Source of the DNA: MGIIb-O2 sp002494975
GTDB lineage: Archaea > Thermoplasmatota > Poseidoniia > Poseidoniales > Thalassarchaeaceae
NCBI GenBank assembly: GCA_028355015.1
Contig: JAOMRN010000004.1
Location: 1-64,000, forward strand
DNA length: 64,000 bases
Direction of reading: 5' to 3'
Each line of letters starts with the position of its first letter. Position 1 is the first letter of the stretch. A program made the position numbers and the translations under genes. Below the pieces are notes generated by a model that did no database searches, had not been told where the DNA came from, and was given only the letters and a program-made list of their open reading frames with translations. Positions 46,501 through 53,728 of the stretch are shown here, piece after piece.

Positions 46501-46882
46501 TAGAAACCTCGACCATATTTCCTCTGGAAGCTAAATTTTGTACTAACCAAGGTCCTGCCTGTCCTTCAGGAGTTGTTGACTCCCCACCGATAGCTCCGCC
46601 TAGGCCTCTTTTTCCTTGTTCATTACTGCCCCAACAAACAACTTCAAGATCTTCTGTGATTATACATTGACTGTATCCTCCAGAAGATAAGGTCGAATAT
46701 GAATAGACCGAGTCTTCTTGATACCCCTCAAAAGAAACATTAGCATTATGAGTCAATAAATTAGTTTTTTCTTCTTTTAGTTGGAGAGATTCATCATTTA
46801 ATGGTATTGCTGATAAGGACATTCCTAACATTCCAAAAATAAATAAAAATGCAACAAGATTCGTTTTTTTAGACGGGCTCAT
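43586..46882 (-). CDS. Large secreted RCC1-repeat / Cys-rich repeat surface protein with C-terminal anchor
   Basis: 1098 aa. Signal peptide (residues 1-28), then about seven RCC1-like blades (residues about 65-470), each with a paired Cys and Trp (HTC...CWG...GQLGxG). About sixteen ~32-aa Cys repeats follow (about 520-1050) of the form CxxGxYQPxxGQxxC...GxYV, resembling GCC2/GCC3 or ephrin-receptor-like modules. A C-terminal membrane helix (SMMMIAGGVGAVILVGLAVLM) and a Lys/Arg-rich tail close it. RCC1-fold beta-propellers often mediate binding, and the disulfide-rich stalk would hold it away from the cell. The function is probably adhesion or recognition. No enzyme motif is visible. Confidence 0.8.
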   Translation of the reverse strand: MSPSKKTNLVAFLFIFGMLGMSLSAIPLNDESLQLKEEKTNLLTHNANVSFEGYQEDSVYSYSTLSSGGYSQCIITEDLEVVCWGSNEQGKRGLGGAIGGESTTPEGQAGPWLVQNLASRGNMVEVSTGGWSSCALNDIGEIWCWGGGEYGQLGSGNDVCQESGGLTCWYASNHPPLQVSLPNGKTAVSLSDANQGHFCAILNTGEGLCWGWHGYGQLGDGTVCTGGSEYSSDNNPSPVGCNSFNGRYTPVIVSESNFPTNSSFISISTGYQHTCGIIDNNDLYCWGRNDDGQLGIGSMADVNYPLPQFVASNVIAVGTGDDHTCALYQSQTVKCWGANYDSQLGTGDNFWFSSPTAINLSANIPIISLEVAYKNTCAISEQLVPYCWGANWWGQTGNGGGDYTHQSNPLAIGVNDAFIDFGETPNVIATSINGNTLCIIHAGQNNSSMSLGDVVCGGQSYRGQMGDGNWNTSWGDANLSHVNLSSDSIGPASYQGAGGIHISDRDIDSDSIIAILDNLPYGCPDGSYDSNYDGSCVSADVGHYSTNLLYHSQVPCDVGAYQPNVGQASCIASSPGYYVDTNGAQSQRACPLGTYQPDYSQENCIDASPGHTPNIDSTDQVMCSSGYFQPNAGQEFCNPTTPGFYVLNPGSLNQFGCEPGTYQPNFASSSCIEASLGYFVENSNSTNQEICISGTYQPDYSSTSCLDSEPGYYVENDGSSTQTPCGLGTFSTSVGATGIETCILADPGHYVDSIGAISQSVCPTGSYNSNIGSISSVDCLFAEAGNVVVNPGSSTQTPCEVGSYQPDTGQIFCLESSIGHYVSETGAISPEGCMEGTYQPDTGQSECLDAAEGNFVSSLRASSQTPCSAGSYQPETGMTSCVLSDVGHHVPSEGQSMQIMCPAGQYQPQPASSECIMANPGTYSSAGATSASPCLPGSYQSEAGQSGCVLADPGHFSSGISSTAQVACAEGNFQSLTGQESCQSADRGHYVDTSTATEQLPCYPGSYQSLMGSTSCVFASEDYFVSDAGMASQTRCPSGESQPDIGQAECIIDPKESNSMMMIAGGVGAVILVGLAVLMRPGSKPKARKGAKRVRKKK

Positions 46883-46978
46883 ATTCTAGCGGTAGGCATT
46901 TATGCATATTAATATTAGCAAGGGTAATTGAAGATTAATAATGAACAAACTAATTTGCTTGGAACCATTCGGGAGAGT

Positions 46979-48226
46979 ATGACGATGTCTTTCCTATCAG
47001 ACAACTGTCCCCCCATGGGAATCTATGAAACTCTGTATGACTTCAGAGATTCTTTTGGAAAATTCATGGGTACAGAAGGAACTCACCCTTGGTCACAAGG
47101 GTTTCCTTTAACTACGCCTTTAGAGAATTTCAATGGTCCATCTCTACCCGATAGTATCGACGTTACTTGGGAAGATCGATTCTACCCCAAGGCATGGGGG
47201 CATCCAAAGTTGAGAGAGTCGATTTCAGACTATTATAACTCCCAATATGGTTCTAATATTGCTCCAGAGAATGTCATGGTATTTGCCGGAGGTAGGCCAG
47301 GAATCTACACAGTAATGGCATTCCTGAAGGAAAATGTACAGGCGAGAATAGGTAATATCGAATGGCCCGCTTATCTCGATATAATGGAACAAACAAATAC
47401 TAGTTTTCAGATCGTTCCGTTCACCAAAGAGAATAACTTTCATCCGAGTAATCAATCCTACTTTGATCGTGCTGGACTTAATGCTAAAACTAGGATTATG
47501 CCTATCATATCTAATCCTCAAAATCCATCGGGACAAACTCGTTGGGGAGATGAATTAAGGGAATTGATTCAGATAGCTGAAGAGCCGGGGAACGGAATTC
47601 TTCTCGACGAAGCATATGAAATGTTTCATTCACCATCAGTAAGTGGAATACAGTATGTACAAGACTTAGACAATAGCAATGTCTTCATTGCAGGCGCTTG
47701 TACGAAAGGTTTGCAATCTCCAGGTATTCGTGTTGGTTGGATTGTTGCTAGTAAAAAGAATATTGAGACATTATCCAACTACTCTAGTTTTGGAATGGGG
47801 GGAGTTAGCCATCCATCTCAACTCTATGCAGTTAAGCTACTTGAGCCTGGGCGTGTAAAGCAGGCTAGAAAAGCGATTGAAGAACATTACAACTGGCAGC
47901 GAAAGAGGTATGGTGATGCATTCAAAGATATGGGCCTAGGAGTATATACCGGAGATGGAGGATTTTACCATTGGCTCGAATTACCTGAAGGAATGACAAG
48001 TGCAGAATTGAATAAAAGGTTGTTCAAACGAGGAGCAGCAATACTATGCGCTTCTGACTGTGATATGGCTCGACCTCACTCGAAAGACCCAAATTATGTA
48101 ACACCATATACAAGATTCTTCAGGTTTTCATTTGGCCCTTTGTTGCCTGAAACTTTTGAATCTGATGTTCAACTTTTCAGTGAAGTCTTTAGAGAATACA
48201 AACGCGATGTTGGTATCGAAATTTGA
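46979..48226 (+). CDS. PLP-dependent aminotransferase, class I/II
   Basis: About 415 aa from the ATG at 46979 (a TTG at 46928 would add 17 residues). Fold-type I aminotransferase: GGRPGIYTVMAFL, ISNPQNPSGQTRWG, LLDEAYEMFHSP (Asp and Tyr that hold PLP), GACTKGLQSPGIRVGW with the Schiff-base Lys, and FRFSFG with the carboxylate-binding Arg. The substrate is not identifiable. The convergent neighbour 4 bp downstream is a cysteine dioxygenase-like gene; if functionally linked, sulfinate or alanine/aspartate transamination is conceivable. Divergent from the RCC1 gene. Confidence 0.85.
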   Translation: MTMSFLSDNCPPMGIYETLYDFRDSFGKFMGTEGTHPWSQGFPLTTPLENFNGPSLPDSIDVTWEDRFYPKAWGHPKLRESISDYYNSQYGSNIAPENVMVFAGGRPGIYTVMAFLKENVQARIGNIEWPAYLDIMEQTNTSFQIVPFTKENNFHPSNQSYFDRAGLNAKTRIMPIISNPQNPSGQTRWGDELRELIQIAEEPGNGILLDEAYEMFHSPSVSGIQYVQDLDNSNVFIAGACTKGLQSPGIRVGWIVASKKNIETLSNYSSFGMGGVSHPSQLYAVKLLEPGRVKQARKAIEEHYNWQRKRYGDAFKDMGLGVYTGDGGFYHWLELPEGMTSAELNKRLFKRGAAILCASDCDMARPHSKDPNYVTPYTRFFRFSFGPLLPETFESDVQLFSEVFREYKRDVGIEI

Positions 48227-48229
48227 ATA

Positions 48230-48754
48230 TTAATTTGCAGATTCATACGTATTGTAAGCGTGTAATGGAGGAGTGTAAACATGGAGATTTATCAATTCAT
48301 TATCCGAATTATTTGTCACTCTATGGATATCAGGTTCATCAGATGCACAAATCTCGCCTTGATGATATTCTCTAACACTAGTTGGGTAAGCCAATCCCTT
48401 CTCGTTGAGATTAAAGGTTGTTTCAGTTGAAACACCATCTATTATTTTGAAGGCACAATCACTACCTACATGATCATGAATAGGAGTTAACTGACCGGGA
48501 GTCCAGCATATTGCTACTAATTCATAGAATTCTGTTCTCTTAATCACATTCCTCTGATAGCCGTCTTCTGCATAACCTATACAATCTTTCAAGGCTGGGA
48601 TGTTAACTTCAATCGATTCTAATTTCTGCCCTAATTCTTTTATTCCTGGACGACGTTGAATAGTATCTAACCATTCAATAAGTGAAGATAGTCCTTCACA
48701 TTCTGATAGAAGGTTTTCACGGATATCAAAATCAAGGGCGACCTGCTCAACCAT
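48230..48754 (-). CDS. Cysteine dioxygenase-like cupin
   Basis: About 174 aa. Type I cysteine dioxygenase features: iron ligands in WTPGQLTPIHDHVGSDCAFK (H-x-H), a later His in DIHRVTN, and the closing LHVYTPPLHAYNTY with the active-site Tyr. It oxidises cysteine to cysteine sulfinate with O2, or thiol analogues such as mercaptopropionate. ATG at 48754 preferred over a TTG at 48766. The gene is convergent with the aminotransferase gene. Confidence 0.85.
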   Translation of the reverse strand: MVEQVALDFDIRENLLSECEGLSSLIEWLDTIQRRPGIKELGQKLESIEVNIPALKDCIGYAEDGYQRNVIKRTEFYELVAICWTPGQLTPIHDHVGSDCAFKIIDGVSTETTFNLNEKGLAYPTSVREYHQGEICASDEPDIHRVTNNSDNELINLHVYTPPLHAYNTYESAN

Positions 48755-48931
48755 ATTCAACGACAATGGCTATTCGTTGATGATTATTACTATTGCTATA
48801 TTATCTAAAAAAATATCAGTATAGTGAAATACACTCAGTGAGACTCAAGATATCAGGTGTTTTTTAGAACACCGGCTTACGTAAGAATACACTAAAAACT
48901 GTGTTTTTTACTGTTTTACTACCTTCTGCTA

Positions 48932-48939
48932 TTATATAC
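48932..48939 (+). promoter_or_regulatory. Candidate TATA box for the aquaporin-like gene
   Basis: TTATATAC at 48932-48939 is about 50 bases before the ATG, giving a predicted start near 48960 and a ~28-base leader. It lies in the ~230-bp gap that also holds GGTGTT...AACACC and the palindrome CTTACGTAAG. Confidence 0.5.
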
Positions 48940-48960
48940 TCTCCGAATAACGCGAAAGCA

Positions 48961-48977
48961 CCTACAAACGTAGGAGG
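48961..48977 (+). promoter_or_regulatory. Hairpin overlapping the Shine-Dalgarno of the aquaporin-like gene
   Basis: CCTAC (48961-48965) / GTAGG (48970-48974) with an AAAC loop pairs the first part of the Shine-Dalgarno GTAGGAGG (48970-48977). The ATG is at 48988. If it folds it would limit ribosome access. Confidence 0.45.
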
Positions 48978-48987
48978 AAAATAAAAT

Positions 48988-49641
48988 ATGGCAATGGATA
49001 CAAAAGATATGATGAATGAAATGGGTGCAGCTTTTGCTGTTACCTGGCTAGTTATGGGTTATACCGTATGGACTGGAGAGGCTATGGCTTCTGAGACCGC
49101 ACTAGTTGGAATAGGAATGAGCGGAATAATGGGCGTCGCAGCACTTGGTGTTGCATGGATGGCTTTCGCTGGTGCACACATTTTGCCACCAGTGACTTTC
49201 ATGCACATGATGACCGGAGAGCTTGATGACACAGATGCTTGGATGGCTAACGGATTGAAACTAGCTATGCAAATTGTTGGTGGTCTATTGGCTCTGCTAA
49301 TGATGGCAGAACTGAATGATAACGGCGTAACATACTCTGAATCTATGGGCGGAGAAGCTATGGCAGATTGGGCGTTTGATGGAATGACTATGGCTGGTGG
49401 AATCGCTGCAGGTGCAGTACTTTGGTGTATTCACAGCAGAACTGACAACCCTTGGGCTACAGCGGTTGGTGTAATTGCAATGGGTAGTTATATCGGTGCA
49501 AGTGGATCGACAGATATGGCTTCTATGCTAGCTAATGAGATGGGTGATTTAGTACCTACATTATTAGATTATATTGTTACTGGTGTTTCAGTAGGTCTTG
49601 GTGCATTACTTGCTACTAAGATTGATGAAGCAATGGCTTGA
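48988..49641 (+). CDS. Aquaporin-like (MIP-fold) membrane protein with both NPA motifs lost
   Basis: 217 aa, six predicted membrane helices, 26 Met. The half-helix after helix 2 reads GAHILPPVTF against GxHxNPAVT, followed by an acidic loop and AMQIVGGLLALL as in MIP helix 3. Helix 4 ends VLWCIHSRTDN, matching the VIHGATD of AqpZ. The second half-helix reads GASGSTDMASM against GxSxNPARS. So NPA becomes LPP and STD, and the selectivity-filter Arg is replaced. Strong Shine-Dalgarno and a TATA box suggest high expression. It may conduct a larger or non-water solute, or be structural. No neighbour suggests a role. Confidence 0.7.
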   Translation: MAMDTKDMMNEMGAAFAVTWLVMGYTVWTGEAMASETALVGIGMSGIMGVAALGVAWMAFAGAHILPPVTFMHMMTGELDDTDAWMANGLKLAMQIVGGLLALLMMAELNDNGVTYSESMGGEAMADWAFDGMTMAGGIAAGAVLWCIHSRTDNPWATAVGVIAMGSYIGASGSTDMASMLANEMGDLVPTLLDYIVTGVSVGLGALLATKIDEAMA

Positions 49642-49680
49642 ATCAAATATTAATTTGAATATTTGAATATACGTAAGGCA

Positions 49681-49707
49681 AACTGGGGGGCATTCGCCCT
49701 CCAGTTT
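49681..49707 (+). terminator. Hairpin terminator downstream of the aquaporin-like gene
   Basis: AACTGGGGGGC / GCCCTCCAGTT with loop ATTC, an 11-bp stem with one G-U pair, 40 bp after the stop. A weak T-run follows. The gene is flanked by TATA box and terminator, so it is a single transcription unit. Confidence 0.6.
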
Positions 49708-49768
49708 AGCCGAATTTACAAAATAGTCTGAATACTCTTTCAGCGCTTATACTCTAAATAATGAGTTG

Positions 49769-50113
49769 TTACTTTACAAGAGGCAGACTGCTTGTGATCG
49801 TATCTATAGTAGAACGCGGTCCGGGCCCTATCCCTACAACTGTAACAGTTCCTGAGGGTATTTCGGTATGTCCAGCATCTTTGACCATATAACAAATCAA
49901 TCCTGCTTCATTCGCTTCACCGAAGATACGTTTTAGATTCTCAAGATTACTAGCACTACAGACAATCTTTCTTGCACCATTAGTGCGATATTTTTCTAAT
50001 AATTTAGGTGCAATTCTTTTTGCTTTAAGGATACATTCTGCAGTTGCGTGACTACACTGTGCAGCAAGTTTTCCTTTTGATAATATGAGGTCACTTCGAG
50101 TGACTAATATCAT
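49769..50113 (-). CDS. pth2: Peptidyl-tRNA hydrolase, Pth2 type
   Basis: 114 aa from the ATG at 50113 (TTG at 50137 possible). Pth2 signature: MILVTRSDLILSKGKLAAQCSHA, then KIVCSASNLENLKRIFGEA and KDAGHTEIPSGTVTVVGIGP. It releases tRNA from peptidyl-tRNA that drops off ribosomes; this archaeal/eukaryotic fold replaces bacterial Pth. The gene is downstream of the ECF S component on the same strand, touching or overlapping. Confidence 0.95.
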   Translation of the reverse strand: MILVTRSDLILSKGKLAAQCSHATAECILKAKRIAPKLLEKYRTNGARKIVCSASNLENLKRIFGEANEAGLICYMVKDAGHTEIPSGTVTVVGIGPGPRSTIDTITSSLPLVK

Positions 50114-50123
50114 CGTTAGTTCA

Positions 50124-50777
50124 TTAGTTTGAGGCAAGTTCAGGCACCGCCTCAGGATTTGTAAGGTTAGTATGTCTATTCATTAATTCACTGAGTGGAT
50201 TTGCAAACCATGCAACAAATGCAACATTCCCTCCGGCATGGAGTAAGTCAAAAGGAACGCCATTTAACAAGTAGATTAGGAAGAATGAGGAATCCACATT
50301 GTGTAGAATACTCAAAGAAACTGTCCAATTAAACAAAAATCCAGAGAATGCAGCAAATATTGCGAGATTGGTAATATTTAGCTTTTCATTCTGAATAAAT
50401 TGAGTGCGTAACAATGCGGCTAAAATACCTATAGATGCCCAGCCAATTATTTGGTAATTAGACCAAAGCCCGTGTTCTAACATCACATTAGAAGATAGCG
50501 TAACTATAGTGGCAAACGCAATTGAATAAGAAATACCAAAATAAATTCCAACCATTATTACTAAAAATGTGACAGGTTGTACATTAGGAATTGGATCTAG
50601 TAACAACCTTCCTGAAATCGCAAGTACGGCAATTATTGTAAAAATCAAACCAGGATTTTTAGATTTGAAATTACTATTTGTAAATATTAATGATACAATT
50701 GCAACAGTTACTATCGCCAAATCTAGAACAAATTGTTCAGTAGGAGAAAGAGTTACTGCGTGCGCATCGAATAACAT
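50124..50777 (-). CDS. ECF transporter S component, probable vitamin uptake (cobalamin-type)
   Basis: About 217 aa with six membrane helices. The diagnostic stretch GRLLLDPIPNVQPVTFLVIMVGIYFG plus SSNVMLEHGLWSNYQIIGWASIGILAALL matches ECF S components of the kind linked to cobalamin (CbrT-like), as I recall the family. S components bind a vitamin and work with a shared EcfT-EcfA module, which is not in this window. The upstream gene encodes a DUF4430-like extracellular domain often linked to corrinoid binding, which strengthens a B12 role. ATG at 50777 preferred over a TTG at 50792. Confidence 0.68.
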   Translation of the reverse strand: MLFDAHAVTLSPTEQFVLDLAIVTVAIVSLIFTNSNFKSKNPGLIFTIIAVLAISGRLLLDPIPNVQPVTFLVIMVGIYFGISYSIAFATIVTLSSNVMLEHGLWSNYQIIGWASIGILAALLRTQFIQNEKLNITNLAIFAAFSGFLFNWTVSLSILHNVDSSFFLIYLLNGVPFDLLHAGGNVAFVAWFANPLSELMNRHTNLTNPEAVPELASN

Positions 50778-50873
50778 AGGTAAGTAGTCCAATGTGATTA
50801 TGTTATTGATGATTACTCTTATTCAATCTTGGGGATTACTAAAATACGTAATCTAAAACAATCTCAAAAAGAC

Positions 50874-51506
50874 TTAGTATGTAGCAATTCTCCATGTAAT
50901 AACACTATCGCTATCTAATTCAAGATCAGAAATACCAACCAGAGAGATTGCACCGTTATCTAATAATTGCCACCATGCACCGGATGAGAAATCTTCAGTA
51001 CAAGTATGTGTATCGCAAGGAGAAACACCACTAATAGAATCAATCTGCAATCCAAAAGAGAATTCTGTGTAGGTGTAAGCAAAAGTCATATCTGTAGCTG
51101 CCACAGCGGCATTAAACAGTTCTAGACCATTTGTATAACCTTCAAAACCGCCGACACAGGCGCCCGTTGAATTCCAATTTTTGTCTGTTCTAAAATCCGT
51201 ACCATCATGATCTATGTGGTGTCGACCATCAGCAAATTCAGATGGAGCCGCACCATCGGGGAAATGGAAGCAAACTACTTGCTTACCATCCCATAAATCA
51301 GGCAAACCATAATGCGGATCTTCGTCATTATCAACTAATTCTGAAGTCATTCTACTCCACTCCGTAGACAATGTACTTGATGAAAGTAATAGAACTACCA
51401 GAAAAACAATTGAAGCGGACTTTAATCGATATTCTTCTTTGGCGGCGAAGTACCCCAATATTGTCAATAGAGCTATTACTAAAACTGTCACTATAAGTGT
51501 AGACAT
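50874..51506 (-). CDS. Membrane-anchored extracellular protein with DUF4430 (transcobalamin-like) domain
   Basis: 210 aa. Two hydrophobic segments at the N-terminus (about 1-17 and 30-45), then an extracellular part with four Cys. The C-terminal ~95 residues fit DUF4430: GLELFNAAVAATDMTFAY, FGLQIDSISGV, GAWWQLLDNGAI, and the ending LELDSDSVITWRI (GD-x-ITW-like). DUF4430 is related to the C-terminal domain of transcobalamin/intrinsic factor. It lies upstream of the ECF S component, same strand, about 97 bp apart. Proposed role: capture of a corrinoid or another vitamin at the cell surface (inference). Confidence 0.62.
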   Translation of the reverse strand: MSTLIVTVLVIALLTILGYFAAKEEYRLKSASIVFLVVLLLSSSTLSTEWSRMTSELVDNDEDPHYGLPDLWDGKQVVCFHFPDGAAPSEFADGRHHIDHDGTDFRTDKNWNSTGACVGGFEGYTNGLELFNAAVAATDMTFAYTYTEFSFGLQIDSISGVSPCDTHTCTEDFSSGAWWQLLDNGAISLVGISDLELDSDSVITWRIATY

Positions 51507-51583
51507 GGATTCAATGCGGGTAGTAACTAAGTAAATTAATATTAGTGATAATTAGAGTGCCCCAAATTAATAATTAGAAAATA

Positions 51584-53713
51584 TCACTGGCTAATTTTCT
51601 TAATTTTTTCAAGTAATATAGAATTGACTAATTTACCATCGGCAGAGCCGCCAAGTTTAGCCATAACCATACCCATTAACGGGCCGATTGCCGCCATACC
51701 TTTGCTTTGAATGAAATCTAATTTGTCTGCTATAATTACATCAATTACTTTCTCGACTGAAGAACTATCTGCAGGAATAAACCCCTCAATTTCAGCTGTT
51801 CTAGATATCCAATCTATCTTTTTATCAAATGTAGAGAAATCTTCATCGATGCTCAAAAGGTACTTTGAACCGAGAGGGACTATTCCCTCTCTAGTAATAA
51901 TCCCCTTTTCTCTTGAATATACTAACAAGGCTAATAGTTCCCAGGGAACATTAGATACAGGTACGTTTGATTTATTAGAAATCTCTGATCTTGAATTGTC
52001 TAACAAAATCGACGCCCAAGGTTTTGGAGTAAGTGAGGGAGATGATAGCTCATTTTCAGTTAAACCTGAAATGAATATGTCATCCAACTCGCTTCCTAAT
52101 ATAGCCTCTACCTGATTACTGGAGATATCGTATTTTTGCAATCTTAACAATCTTTGTTGTTTATTCATAGGTAGATTAGATTGTATCTTATCCCACCTAT
52201 CTAATTCTAAATTCAACACTTGTATGTCTGTCTCAGGGTACATGCGTGCACCACTAGGCAGAGGTCTCATTGCAGTCGTTGTTCCGTCTTCAGGAGCCCC
52301 TTTTCTGATTACCACATTACGTACTTCACCAGGTATTCTGTGGAACGCTCTTCTAGCACGTAACAGTACTGACTCGAGGGCTAACTCTGCCTGCCATTTT
52401 GGAGCAACACATAAGATAAAAGCGTCTGAATCTGATAATTGCAACTCATTTCTTACTACATCGACATCTTCTGAAGTGATACCATATGCTGGAAGTTCGT
52501 CAGAATGGAAAATTCCTGCTACACCTGCTTGCTTGGCTGAACTGGCTAGCTCTCGCCCAAGCCGTGGCATTTGTGCACCGTTCTCGTCCAATTCTTTAGT
52601 TCCAATTTTTCCTGCAAAACCCTGTAACTTTAATCCTAGAACTACAGAACCTATAGAAAGTGCTTTTACCACCATTTCAGAATTACTATTTACAAATAAA
52701 TTTGTGAGTTCTTCCGTTTTAAATGGCAATTTAGAAGAGGCTGAAAGAGCCACTCTATTTTCCACAGGAATAGAATCTAAACGACGATCGGGAGGGAGAA
52801 GAGGCAATTCTAATTCTTTACGTAATTCATTGGCTAAACGATACATGTGCAATTGTCTTGCCATCTCAATTTTGATAATTTGAGGGACCCATTCTAAATC
52901 TTGACAACCTTTGATTTCAACTCGGACCCCACATGCAATACTTACGTTAAGATCTTGACGAATTGAACCTAAACCTCGTCTAACTCGGCGAGTATCTCGT
53001 AACAATGTCCCGAGCATTAAAGCGACTTCTTTCGCGTGCTCTGGCGTTTGAATATCAGGTGCAGTTGCAATCTCGACTAATGGTACCCCCAATCTATCTA
53101 ATGTGTAAAAAACGATTTCTCCATCTGATGTAGATTCTGTTTCAAGTTTTCTTGCAGAGTCTTCTTCGAGACATATTACATCAATTCCAACAGTCCCTAG
53201 ATTTGTATCTATGACTCCATTTGTCGCCACTAAAGTGGTTCTTTGAAAACCACTAGTGTTTGAACCGTCAACTACTGTCTTTCTCATAGCCTGCATAGAT
53301 GATACGGGTTTAGCATTCATCATTGCAGCCATAGTCAAAACTGCATCAACAGCATTGTTATCATGATTCAATGGAGGAGCCTCATCGAGTTCGATCAGAC
53401 CTGAATTTGGAGACTGAACATAAACAAATGAACGATTTCTTTCCGATTCAAAACGGGCTGTTACGTCTATTCTTCCACCTTCTCCTTGGGCTGCTCGTAA
53501 TTTCCTATGAGATCGAGGCCAATTATTAGGGATTTCATCTAATCCGAAATCATACAATTCACTTGGCATACGAGAGTGAAGTTTACCAGTGGCTAATTGT
53601 TGATGTATTTCTAATCCACACATGAAACCCAAACCTTCGGGGCTCAAATTATCCGGAGAAGAGATGTCTCCCATTGGTTCCATATTAATCACAGAGACGG
53701 GGTTATCTTTCAT
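51584..53713 (-). CDS. gatE: Glu-tRNA(Gln) amidotransferase subunit E
   Basis: 709 aa, longer than the usual ~620. GatB/GatE catalytic start GFMCGLEIHQQLATGKLHS, VYVQSPNSGLIELDEAPPL, VGIDVICLEEDSARK, DRLGVPLVEIATAPDI, GLGSIRQDLNVSI and VEIKGCQDL. An AspRS-like insertion domain (about 330-440) marks GatE as opposed to GatB, and a C-terminal YqeY-like helical domain follows. With GatD (not in the window) it makes Gln-tRNA in archaea. Where related proteins have Cys-rich metal residues near KLF, here the text is KLHSRMP. Start ATG at 53713. Confidence 0.93.
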   Translation of the reverse strand: MKDNPVSVINMEPMGDISSPDNLSPEGLGFMCGLEIHQQLATGKLHSRMPSELYDFGLDEIPNNWPRSHRKLRAAQGEGGRIDVTARFESERNRSFVYVQSPNSGLIELDEAPPLNHDNNAVDAVLTMAAMMNAKPVSSMQAMRKTVVDGSNTSGFQRTTLVATNGVIDTNLGTVGIDVICLEEDSARKLETESTSDGEIVFYTLDRLGVPLVEIATAPDIQTPEHAKEVALMLGTLLRDTRRVRRGLGSIRQDLNVSIACGVRVEIKGCQDLEWVPQIIKIEMARQLHMYRLANELRKELELPLLPPDRRLDSIPVENRVALSASSKLPFKTEELTNLFVNSNSEMVVKALSIGSVVLGLKLQGFAGKIGTKELDENGAQMPRLGRELASSAKQAGVAGIFHSDELPAYGITSEDVDVVRNELQLSDSDAFILCVAPKWQAELALESVLLRARRAFHRIPGEVRNVVIRKGAPEDGTTTAMRPLPSGARMYPETDIQVLNLELDRWDKIQSNLPMNKQQRLLRLQKYDISSNQVEAILGSELDDIFISGLTENELSSPSLTPKPWASILLDNSRSEISNKSNVPVSNVPWELLALLVYSREKGIITREGIVPLGSKYLLSIDEDFSTFDKKIDWISRTAEIEGFIPADSSSVEKVIDVIIADKLDFIQSKGMAAIGPLMGMVMAKLGGSADGKLVNSILLEKIKKISQ

Positions 53714-53728
53714 AGGGTAAACGGGGCG

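Noticed and set aside
52224..52883. Long plus-strand open frame inside gatE
   Set aside because: GatE motifs cover the whole stretch on the minus strand; there is no start signal or domain in this frame.
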